Below are positions 50,105-59,555 of a stretch of DNA of 64,000 nucleotides, piece after piece. A program made the translations under genes and the position numbers. Source of the stretch: Strigops habroptila (lineage: Eukaryota; Chordata; Aves; Psittaciformes; Psittacidae); NCBI RefSeq assembly GCF_004027225.2, contig NC_044277.2:88920283-88984282 (forward strand), read 5' to 3'. The first letter of the stretch is position 1; the number at the start of each line of letters is the position of its first letter. The notes beneath the pieces are model-generated. The model was not told the origin of the DNA, made no database searches, and saw only the letters and a list, made by a program, of their open reading frames with translations.

Positions 50105-50720
50105 CAGTTATTGACCAGCTGAGGTTGGAAGAGACCTCTAGAGACCACCAAGTCCAACTGCCCTTTCTCAAAGCACAGCCAACTTGCTTCGGGCTGTGTT
50201 CAGTTGGGTGTTGAATATCTCTACGGATAGAGATGTCACAGCCTGCCCGAGTGCTTCTTCCAGTGGCTGGCCGCCTTCACAATGAAAAGTATTCTACTTA
50301 TGTTTAAAAGAAATTTCCTGTATTTCAACTTGTGCCCATTGGCCTTTGTCCTGTCACTGGGTAACACTGAGAAGACTCTGCTCCATCTGCTTTACTCTGC
50401 TCCATCAGATATTTATACATACTGATAAGATGCCTGCTCCTGTGCCTCCACTCCTCCAGCCCAAATAGTCCCAGCTCTCTCAGCCACTTCTTGTATGAAA
50501 GATGATTTAAGCCCTTAATCATTTTCATAGCCCCTTGCTGGACCTGCTTCAGTATGTCCCTGTCTGCCTTGCTCTGGTGAACCTAGAACTGGACCCAGCA
50601 CTCCAGCTGTTTGTCACCACTGAGCAGAGGGGAGGGATCACCTCCCTTGACCTGCCTATTGCAACCCAGGGTTCTGTCTACCTTCTTTGCTGCAAAGACA
50701 TGTTGCTTCCTGATAGGCAA
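50105..50720 (-). mobile_element. CR1 LINE fragment
   Basis: GAGGTTGGAAGAGACCTCTAGAG, then CCAAGTCCAACTG, CCTTTGTCCTGTCACTGGGTAACACTGAGAAGA, CAGATATTTATACATACTGATAAG, CCCAGCTCTCTCAGCC and GAACTGGACCCAGCACTCCAG follow the reverse complement of the CR1 ORF2-end and 3'UTR consensus. So the element lies on the minus strand. It is 5'-truncated and moderately diverged. Confidence 0.93.
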
Positions 50721-50981
50721 CTTCTTGTGACACCCTGGGATGTCCAAGGCCTTTCCTGCAAAGCTGCTCTGCAGCGATCAGCCCCAAGCACCTCCGCAGC
50801 CCTAGCCTGGGAGAGCCGCACCATCCCTCAGGAGCTGGGACTGCATCCAGTGCAGTGCTGGGGCAGCCGCTCCATGTGGTGCTGGGGATTGTGCCCTGTA
50901 GCACATCACCACCGTCACCCCGCATGTGCACTATGTCTTCAGCAGAGTTTGTGGGGAATCCAGATGCCTTCTTTTGACATC

Positions 50982-51885
50982 TGTATTGGGCTTATGTGGC
51001 AAGGTTGTGGTGATGGGAGGGCTGCAGGGATAGCTTCTGTGAGATGACACAAGCAGCTGCCCTCATGTTGGGCAGAGCCAGCTCCAGTTGGCTCCAAGGC
51101 AGACCCACTGTTGGCTGAGCCCATCCGCGATGGTGGCAGTGCCTCTGGGATAACATATTTAAGAAGGAAAAAAGAAAACTGAACAAGAGCAACTGCAGCC
51201 AGAGAAAGGACTGAGAACATGTGAGAGAAACAGCTCCGCAGACACCAAGGTCAGTGAAGAAGGAGGGGAGAAAGTGATCCAGGTCTCGGAGCAGATTCCC
51301 CTGCAGCCCACGGTGAGGCACCCTGTCCCCCTGCAGCCCATGGAGGTCCATGGTGGAGCAGATACCCACCTGCGGCCCATGGAGGTCCATGGTGGAGCAG
51401 ATACCCACCTGCGGCCCATGGAGGTCCATGGTGGAGCAGATACCCACCTGCGGCCCATGGAGGTCCATGGTGGAGCAGATCCACCTGCGGCCCATGAAGG
51501 ACCCCATGGTAGAGCAGGGGGATGCCTGAAGGAGGCTGTGACCCCCTGGGAAGTCCACGTTGGAGCAGGCTCCTGGCAGGACCTGTGGCCCTTGGAGAGA
51601 GGAGCCCACATGGAGCAGGTTTGTGGCAGGACAGGTGACCCCGCTGGGGATCCACGCTGGAGCAGTTCATGAACTGCAGCCCATGGGAATGACTCATGCT
51701 AGAGCAGGGAAAGAGTGTGAAGAGGCAGGAGCAGCGGCGAAGAGGCTTTATGGACTGACTGCCACCCCCCCTCCCACCCGTCGGGAGCCCGGAGCGATGT
51801 TGAACCCTGGAAGAAGGGGAGGAGGTGGCTTTATTTTGCTTTATTGCAGGCTCTGCCCGTGTCGGTAACCGATGATGACAGAGCT
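50982..51885 (+). mobile_element. Avian ERVK-type LTR, near complete
   Basis: It starts TGTATTGGGCTTATGTGGCAAGG and continues with CTGGGATAACATATTTAAGAAGG (TATA region), GAAACAGCTCCGCAGACACCAAGG, a 39-bp tandem array (51337-51489), GGAGCAGGCTCCTGGCAGGACC, and CTGCCCGTGTCGGTAACCGATGA near its right end. This order matches a neoavian ERVK LTR as I remember it. The right end merges into the TMEM14C CpG island and its last part is not recognised. No internal proviral sequence is present. It points towards TMEM14C. Confidence 0.75.
51337..51489 (+). repeat. 39-bp tandem repeat inside the LTR
   Basis: Four copies start at 51337, 51376, 51415 and 51454 (unit begins CCCATGGAGGTCCATGGTGG). The first three are almost identical and the fourth is slightly shorter. 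Confidence 0.95.
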
Positions 51886-51889
51886 TTGC

Positions 51890-52440
51890 TCCCGGGGAAC
51901 CCCAGCACCAAGACGCTTCACAGACCCCACGCCCACCCCCACCGCCGGCTCCAGCACCGTCCAGGCCGCTCCCCGTGTGCCCGTCAAGGCCTGCGGGCGG
52001 GACCTCCGGGGGAGGCGGTGCCGGCGCCGCGGGGAGGGCGGCCCAAGGTCGGAGCGCGGGGCGGCGGGGCTCGGCCAGGCGCTGCCTGCGGCCTGCGCTG
52101 CCCGCAGATGGAGTACGACTGGCTGGGCTTCGGCTACGCGGCGCTGGTGGCGGCGGGCGGCGTCGTCGGGTACGCCAAGGCAGGTAGGTGCCGGTGCCGG
52201 CGGCGGGGCGGGGGTGTCCCGGTCCTGCCCGCAGGCAGCCTCCGCTCCGCCCGGCTCCGGCCCCGGCCCGGCGGGTGTCCGAGTGCTGCGGGCGGGAGGA
52301 GGGGCTGTGTCATTGCTGGGCGGACCTCAGGGGCTTAAATGCTGTCCAGAGAGGTGTCGGGGTGTCGGCCGTGCCCTGAGGCTCCGGGACTGTGTGCCGG
52401 CCCCGAGCGGGGGTGACCCCGGCACGCCGGGCTGAGTCCT
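51890..52440 (+). promoter_or_regulatory. CpG island and promoter of TMEM14C
   Basis: Strongly CpG-rich sequence spans the first coding exon and its 5' flank. No TATA box is evident, as expected for a housekeeping promoter. Confidence 0.8.
52108..52183 (+). CDS. TMEM14C: TMEM14C coding exon 1
   Basis: It encodes MEYDWLGFGYAALVAAGGVV and on to YAKA, ending at GCAG|GTAGGT in phase 1. Human TMEM14C has LHWFGFGYAALVASGGIIGY at this place. The whole gene, joined over four exons, gives 106 residues with the usual pattern of several short hydrophobic helices. TMEM14C is a mitochondrial inner-membrane protein needed in erythroid cells for protoporphyrinogen IX delivery during haem synthesis (established for the mammalian protein). 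The N-terminus is shorter than the 112-residue human protein and begins directly before the first helix. Confidence 0.95.
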
Positions 52441-52532
52441 TGTTGCATGGGCACGGTGCTCGGCCGAGGTCTGGCAAGATCAGCAGTATATGTGTTCTTT
52501 TACTAACTGCTTTATCTTTAATTTTATTCAAG
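52184..52532 (+). other. TMEM14C intron 1
   Basis: CpG-rich at its left, with the acceptor TTTTATTCAAG at its right. No feature recognised. Confidence 0.85.
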
Positions 52533-52634
52533 GCAGCGTCCCTTCTCTAGCTGCTGGTCTTCTCTTCGGTGGCTTAGCAGGACTAGGCGCTTACCAGCAG
52601 TCCAAAGATCCAAAGAATGTGTGGCTTTCCCTTG
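52533..52634 (+). CDS. TMEM14C: TMEM14C coding exon 2
   Basis: 102 bp encode GSVPSLAAGLLFGGLAGLGA, then YQQSKDPKNVWLSL, almost the same as human GSVPSLAAGLLFGSLAGLGA and YQLSQDPRNVWVFL. The exon enters and leaves in phase 1 with a CTTG|GTAAGT donor. It contains the second hydrophobic helix with the family's SLAAGLLFG signature. Confidence 0.97.
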
Positions 52635-54521
52635 GTAAGTGTGCATGGCTGGTAGCAGTGGGGATAGTAACCTGCTTCCTACCACGTTTCAGCTGACCCA
52701 TGCCCTTTTATTTGTACAAATGTTTTAAGTGGTGGCGGGGCCTGCTGCCTACAGCCAGGAGGTATTTGTATGAGAGCGTGGTACCTGGTTCTAAAACCTA
52801 GGTTGTCCTTGAAGCCAGAGTTGGTGAAAAATACCTATCTCCTCTGACAGATCAGATCCTGTTTAAGCTAATGTAGGCACAGGAAACATATGTGGAAAAT
52901 GGTTGTGAAACAGCATTTTTAGCCTGTTGTTGTGGAGTGTTTTTTCAATAGTGATAGCACTGTGACAAGCAGTATGTGGCTTCATGTGGCTGGTTTGCAC
53001 AAGCATCTCAGAAGAGCAGAGCATGTTTTAAGGCATCATATACTGTGGAAGAACAGTCTGGAGTATGTAAAAGAAAGGAAGCAAGGATCTATTCTGCCAG
53101 AAGTGGTAGGTTGGCTTGCAGTTAACCCTTCAGGTGAAGGATGAAATGTCAGTGGAAAGTATTATGAAGCACTGGAAGAGGTCAGGTGGACCTTGGGGAC
53201 TTCCATCACTGCAGGACTTTAATAACTGGTTAAACCAGTATCTGGGATTGATCTTGCCTTTGGGCACTAGGTTAGCCTAGGGGTCCTCTTGAGGTTCCTT
53301 CTAGTTCTGTAACTATGTCATAGTATTACTAGTGTTATGATACTGTAGCATCACAGTGATTTAAGACTGCTTAAAACCAATAGGACTGGATCATGTAACG
53401 TGCTGAGAGGCTTTATGAAACAACCCCTGGCAGATACTGCAGAGGCCCAAACTGTCTTGTCAGTACGGAGTGAAACATAAAACACAGCTTAGTGTGAGTC
53501 AGAGTTTCCATTTGTGAACTGTGTCTCCCACTCTGGTGTGCTGTGGGAATGGCTATGCATCTCTGGCATGAGTTTGTCATCAGTGTCACGACAGAGAGAT
53601 GAGCAGCTTCCGTACATCCTGGTGTGGTGCATGTAGTGCTTTCAAGTGGACCTCTTGAAAGCTGTGTTGTGTCGCATTCTGGCACAACTCTTTATTCATC
53701 CATTCCTCCTCAGCCCTGCTGTGATGTACAGTTGTGGCTTCCACTGAGCTTTAGGTAGAAATACAGAAAAAGAACCTTGGCAGGATGTCTTTAGAATAGC
53801 TTTTGCTCTGTCTGATGCAAACAAACCGGAAGCTGTGGAGAAGGGTATACAACGCCTCCACCTGCCTTTCTTCCTTGAAGAAACAAGGGCCCTGTAACTT
53901 TTGTGTGAATATTGATGGGATTTTTTCCCAGATCTAGAGATTAAATAATTTGGAGTAACGTTTAAAATGTTAGTTGCTCTTTCAGTTTAATCCCTTGGAT
54001 GGCTTGTTGTTTGCTAATCCATATTTTCAAGTGGGGCTATTTTATTTCTAGTTGTAGTATTTAGTGCTGTCTTCCAGAGCAGAATGTCACAGTGAAATAG
54101 GAACTGTAATAAGATTTGCTTCCCATGTAGTGAACTTTGTCACCCTCCCAGTTTTCTGGCAGTTCTGGGCCTCTCTGTATTCAAGGAAATAATCATTCTT
54201 CTGCAAATAAGGAGAAGCTGGGGGAGAGTTAGTGATCTGCCCAGAGGATTGGAGGGTAGACAGTAGCTTCAGCCCTGATGAGATGTATAGGCCTCTGCTG
54301 AGCACTGGAGCATGCTTACTGATGCTGCTGAGAAGCTTGCAACAGCTCTGCTGTTTAACACAAATAAGTAAAATGTTTGCATACGCCTCCCTAGGGAGAG
54401 GAGGGAGGGAGGGAGGCATTCCTGCCTGTGGACAGAGGCCTGTTGCGCTGGTGCTGCTGAATGTCCAAGCGCTGCAGCACTGCGCTGGTATTTCTGTTCT
54501 GACTGGGCTTCTTTTCAACAG
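52635..54521 (+). other. TMEM14C intron 2
   Basis: Non-coding; holds an old CR1 3' fragment at about 53165-53325. Confidence 0.8.
53165..53325 (+). mobile_element. Old CR1-type LINE 3' fragment
   Basis: GGTTAGCCTAGGGGTCCTCTTGAGGTTCCTTCTAGTTCTGTAACTATGTCAT resembles the sense 3' end GGTTGGACTAGATGACCTCTTGAGGTCCCTTCCAGCTCTGTAATTCTATGAT of old CR1 subfamilies. Strongly diverged. Confidence 0.6.
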
Positions 54522-54606
54522 TGGCGTCTGGGACCTTGTCTGCTGTTATGGGAATGAGATTTTACAACTCCAGAAAACCAATGCCTGGGATAGTTGCTGG
54601 TGCCAG
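54522..54606 (+). CDS. TMEM14C: TMEM14C coding exon 3
   Basis: After TTTTCAACAG, 85 bp encode [20 protein letters not shown], then MPGIVAGA, ending GCCAG|GTAGTC in phase 2. The human counterpart is ATSGTLAGIMGMRFYHSGKF, then MPAGLIAGA. The bird protein is one residue shorter after the MP pair. The GMRFY motif between helices three and four is kept. Confidence 0.95.
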
Positions 54607-54818
54607 GTAGTCACCTCTCTTTTGTTCTTGCCTGTATTTTTGAATAAGCATTTTATTTAACTCATTTGTGGATTATATTGTTTTAAAAATGCTATGTGGT
54701 GAAAAATGAAGTCTTCTGGTGGAGTTCTGCTAAATGAAATCTCGTCGATGTTTTCTTCCTTGTTGTTCTTTTCCTCCACCCCATTTACTTTTTCTGTAAC
54801 AACTGTTCTGTTCAACAG
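54607..54818 (+). other. TMEM14C intron 3
   Basis: Short AT-rich intron ending CTGTTCAACAG. Confidence 0.9.
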
Positions 54819-54876
54819 TTTACTGATGGTTGGACGGCTTGGACTGCAGCTCATGGAAAAGCCTCTTGAGCCATAA
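54819..54876 (+). CDS. TMEM14C: TMEM14C last coding exon
   Basis: The exon completes a serine codon and encodes LLMVGRLGLQLMEKPLEP with a TAA stop. Human reads LLMVAKVGVSMFNRPH. The helix start LLMV and the following basic-Gly pattern are conserved; the last residues differ, as is common in this family. The total coding length of 321 bp over four exons keeps one open frame. Confidence 0.93.
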
Positions 54877-55603
54877 GTCTGCATCAAGTCACTTGAAGAT
54901 ATGTGATTGAGAAGCCTGAAAATGCAGCTGCCTAAACGTGCTATACAGAAGTGGGAAAGGCACTGCTACCTGTGCACTGTATTTTTTATATCCTGACACG
55001 TGAGCTGTGTTTTTTAAAGGAGAGCCCTTCTTATGTTTTCCAAAATAGTATTTGTCTTAACTGCACTTTTTTTTCTGCACTTTGAAGCAAGAAAATATGA
55101 TTATAGCATTAGTTTAGCCTCTGGTCCTGCAGCTTACTGTAGGCAAAGGCCTCTTGGCACTTACACATAGATAGTTGCAGGATTGAAGCTTAAATGTGCT
55201 ATCTGGACTTATCATTCTAAAATCATATATAGCCCAAAACCAAGGGGTGAGGAGGTGCCAATTTATAGCTAGTAACTACCATAACAAATGTGCTTATTGT
55301 GTTACTTCTCCCTTTCTGTGCCACTTCATCCTGTCATCATGTTTGTCAGTCAGGGGCTTTGTTCTTCCAGCACTGTGTATTAGAACCATGTCCCACAAAA
55401 CACAATCATGGAGCAGGCTGTCAGAGCAATGAATGCAAACCTGTTACTTGCAATTACTTGTAAGCAAAAGTGCCCAGCTAAATGTAATTTGTTTCACTTT
55501 TACAATTATTATTCATAAATAAAAAATATGCTTTATTAGATAATGCTGAACTGTAAGCATAGCTCTTGCATTTAATGAGCATTAAAATGTTATTCTCAAT
55601 AAA
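54877..55603 (+). other. TMEM14C 3'UTR with polyadenylation signals
   Basis: AATAAA at 55518-55523 and 55598-55603 are the first canonical signals after the stop and probably end the transcript. Confidence 0.6.
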
Positions 55604-58260
55604 CCAACAAATCATTATTGCAAACTTCTGCATGCCACACAACTTTTTCTTTAATTGTTTATCATCTGGATTGATACACTTTCGTGTCTTTTCTGCAGGG
55701 TGCCTGGATGTATTTGCAAACATGAATTATGTAAATAGTCTTTACTCTATTCCCTGAATCTAGTGACTTGCAAATATAAAAATCCCATGAACTAGGGGGG
55801 AGATGTAGAGAACAAAAGCATGCAGACCATGTGTTCAGAGAAGTGTTATATTAGAGTTGGTTTTTATTTTGTTTTGGTTTGTTTTTTTTCTTCTTTCTGA
55901 GAGGAATCCTCTAGTTTAGATTTGAAAAATGCCTTATGAAAGTTTAAAGACTGAAGTTGATCAGCCTTTGCCCTCAGTTGATTCCCCTGATGCCTGAAAT
56001 CATTCTAAATATAAACCTGCGATACAGAAATAATCCTGGACGCTGCACATGGATGGTACCATATCCCTTGTCTGGTCTCATTTAACTTACATCCCTTTGT
56101 GCAGAGGTTCTGAGCTTCACTTTTTCAGCCATTCTTTGTTGGTGCTGGTACTGGGAGAAATGGAAGCAGTGCTTGCATTAGATTGGTGACCCTCTGGAGT
56201 TGCTCAGAGTTCTCTAGATATCAGGCCAGTACCTTAGCAGGAGAGTAACATCTTGTGGATTTCCTTCTTTCTTTCCTTGATGCAGCAAAACAGGCTGGGC
56301 AGTGAACTGCTGCTGCTGGGGCAGGAGGCACAGAATTAGTCCTGTGGTGGTAGCCAGGCTCTGCCAGCCAGTGGTTTGCCAGGCAAGTGGCAGTAGTGAG
56401 GCAGGGCTGAGGTCAAGCCAGGATGCCAAGTCAAGCAGGTTGGGTTCCACATTAGAAGGGACATGCTGAGACCTTTGCTCCTGCACAACTCTGGTAAGGG
56501 TCTCAGGCCACACAACTTGGGTCAGAGCTGGCTTAAGCACAGGCAGTGAGATTTCTTGAGGGGAAACTTGCACACCTTGTGTACTTGCACACCTTCCTAG
56601 AGGCGTTATTCATCATCCTGCAGAGTTCAGCTTCGGGTGCTTACTTTTTCCTCTTACCTCCCTGCACGGAAACAAGGGGTGTGCAGGTCAGCAGATGATT
56701 TTGTTTATAAATCATCCTTTTAAGTGCCTAATCCCAGGCCATGAACCCAGCGTTGGTGGGCAGATGTCTGAATATCTTTGCTCTAGCTCAAAAAGCTTCA
56801 TCAGCCAGACATTAACATTTAAGCCACTTCTCTTTAAACTACTGTATGAGTTTCGAATTGCTTTTGAAGCAGTGTTCTTCTGTAGAAGATGCAAACAAAA
56901 ATACATCTTCTGCAATAAAATGAGAACAGCCACAATTTGGCAGTTTTCTAATTGTATAATGCTGGTCTCGTATCAGGTATCTTCGCGTTTGGGCTGCGAT
57001 TCTCCTTCAATGGAATAAAGACAACAGAAAGCAGGGAATTGGACTGATAAGCTTTTAAACTCTTAGGCCAAACTCTTAAGCCTTGCTGCTGTTTCATGAA
57101 TTTCGGAAAGCAGTAATTCCTTAATTAAAGCTTAAATTCAGAACAGCTGGTAGAACTCATTACTGCTTTCCATGTTCAGGAGAAACTGCAGTAAACCAGT
57201 GAGGAGAGAAAAGCTTTAGCCTTACATATTTTTTACCCCCTTGGAACTTTATCAGGATATATATTAAATGTCCTAAGCATTAGATGGTATTTCTGCACTA
57301 ACGGTTCAACATGTATCAATGAATCAGAGTTAAAATGACTATACAAAGCGTATCTGCTCTTACTACTGATTTTTCTTTCTGTTTGTGAGAAGAATTTCTG
57401 AACACTTGTCATGCTTTGATTACAGACAAGTAAAGGCTGTTATGGTTATGTCAAAGCTGTTCCATATGGTAAGGACAGCATGTTTCTTCTAGCCATGTTT
57501 AGTGCCATAAATAGTAGCTGTTTATTTTTCTGCTCTACGTGACTTACAGACATGTGAGCGGTGGACACGTTATTAGTCAATTCCTTGACCTGACTGTGAT
57601 TTTAACCAAATCACAGCATCTTGTACTAGAGATGAGTGATTCATTTCTCTTGTTGGGTTTTTTTTTTTTATTTGGTTTGTTGGTTGGGGTTTTTTTTAAT
57701 TACAAAACCAGTGCATTTATGCCTGTTGAAAGTCTGAGGCTGTCCTCTGCCGCAGCCAGTTACAGGTATACTTTACAGATAACTTAAGATGCATTTAAAT
57801 AGCATAGGGGCATCTGTTAGTACTAAGGGAATGACAAATAGTTAAGCCTAGGCCAATGGAAATTGAATTAAACTGTCTAGTGCATTACTAAGCAGATATC
57901 CTTATCTAGCTCTTCTAGTATTGAAAGTGGCATTTTCTTTAGGTGCAATTTTCATAACAAAATATTTGACTTTTTAGTACAACTGGTTTAGATTAAATTG
58001 ATTTCCAGGAAGTTAATGTAACCCATATATTATAGCACATTAGGTCAACAACAGGAATTTAAAATTTATATGCAGTTATAAAAGCCATACAAATACATTT
58101 TTTACAATGCTTAATGTAATCATTAACAGCTTTACATCTTTAAAGAACATAGTCATTTTATACTTTAAAATGGCAGGTTTAATGTAACTACTAGGCCTAA
58201 AGCATCTGCTCTAAATGCAGTTGTTAACAGAAGTAGCCTAGCCCTACGCCCAAAAAACAA
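55604..58260. other. Intergenic sequence between convergent TMEM14C and MAK
   Basis: AT-rich; no gene or recognisable repeat family seen. A short poly-T/GT-rich tract lies near 57660. Confidence 0.6.
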
Positions 58261-58266
58261 TTTATT
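58261..58266 (-). terminator. Probable polyadenylation signal of MAK
   Basis: TTTATT on the plus strand gives AATAAA on the minus strand, the first canonical signal downstream of the MAK stop. It implies a 3'UTR of about 1.1 kb. Confidence 0.5.
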
Positions 58267-59403
58267 GTACATTGCAAGGTCCTTTGCAGGATATTATTAT
58301 AAAGCTTATCATGGAAGCCAGAGAAAGTACTGAGTAAGCATATAAACAGTGAGGTATTGCATTATTAAAGTTTTTGTGTGCTTTCAGGTACCTAAGTTAG
58401 CCTTTAAGAGCTAAACCAGAAATCAGCGTTTTTGAAGAGCAGCCCAATATCCTCCCTCACGTAGCTTATTCAACTTGTGTTGTTTAGTTTGATCACCCAA
58501 TAAAGACATGTAGAAACAGGAGCTTACTGAGAATTCATGCCTTTTTGACTAAGTCACTTTTAAATTAACTGACAGACTGCACTGGTTTAGGCTCCTTAAA
58601 ATGTCACTGTGACACCCCCTTGACAGGACAGATATCAATCTCCACAGATCTTTGACCAAAAATGGTAATAAGTTAATTGTAACAGTAGAATTTAATTTTC
58701 AGGCTTCACTACTGCTTGGCGAGATCAGTCTAGCATCCACTACTTGTTTAGCTATTTTACAGTATTGCTATATCATTCTATAGCCATGTAAGGGCTAAGT
58801 TTTTAGACCTTTTCTTGTGTAGTATTTATCAGTAGATTGTGTATGTCCTACCACCAGGAGTCCTCGTTGTTATGAATATTTGCACATTACAGATCCTAAG
58901 TAGCTCTTGAAGTACAGGTGAGCTCTGAAATCCTCGTAGGAGAGCGTGGTGTCCTTCACAAAGCCCTGTCTGTGCTTTCACTCTGATCTTTTTGGTAAGG
59001 AACTAGCTGAATATCTGAAAGCATGGTGCTGCTCTGCTTTAGCCCTGCTTCCAGCTGCTCGTGTACTTCAGACACATGCCAATAGTGGATGTTGCATTGG
59101 GCGAACAACCATAACAGTTGTTTTAAGAGTATGACGAGATCCATCTATAGAAAAGTGTCGAGTGAAGTCTACTTCTCTGTAGTTTTGGCAATATGTGTCA
59201 TACAATACCTCAGTAAATCCTACTGTATAGACACTATTTTACATGGTATTATACGTATTATACAGGTAATAGAACGCAAGGTCTTTTTTCCTTCTTTACT
59301 GTTGCATAGTCTTCGGACAAGTTAGAGCAAATAGGCATTTCAGGTTTCCAGTGCAGAACTGAACACAGCTGACATAACCTCTATAAGGATGTATATATAC
59401 TTT
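58267..59403 (-). other. Probable MAK 3'UTR
   Basis: AT-rich sequence between the MAK stop codon and the first AATAAA on the minus strand. No repeat seen. Confidence 0.5.
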
Positions 59404-59555
59404 CTATCTGTTTCCTCCATATTTGGCCATCCAGTCTGTTCTTCCGTGTACTGGCTGAATTGGTGGGCGAGTTAAGATACTCAAGTTTTTGGCTGCTGAA
59501 TTGAAAGTAGGACCTGGTAACTGAGCACGAGCAGCTTTGGTTTTCCACGAATAAT
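59404..59555 (-). CDS. MAK: MAK last coding exon
   Basis: Reading the minus strand after a CCTTTCAG acceptor, the exon encodes [20 protein letters not shown], then [20 protein letters not shown] and WMAKYGGNR with a TAG stop. Human MAK ends GRTDWVAKYGGHR after AKNLNIVNRAQPIPSVH. MAK (male germ cell-associated kinase) is a ciliary Ser/Thr kinase of the RCK family that limits cilium length in photoreceptors and is expressed in testis. This exon is in its non-catalytic C-terminal tail. The exon begins with two bases of a split codon, matching the phase of the exon at 62491-62619. The kinase domain lies beyond the right edge. Confidence 0.97.
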
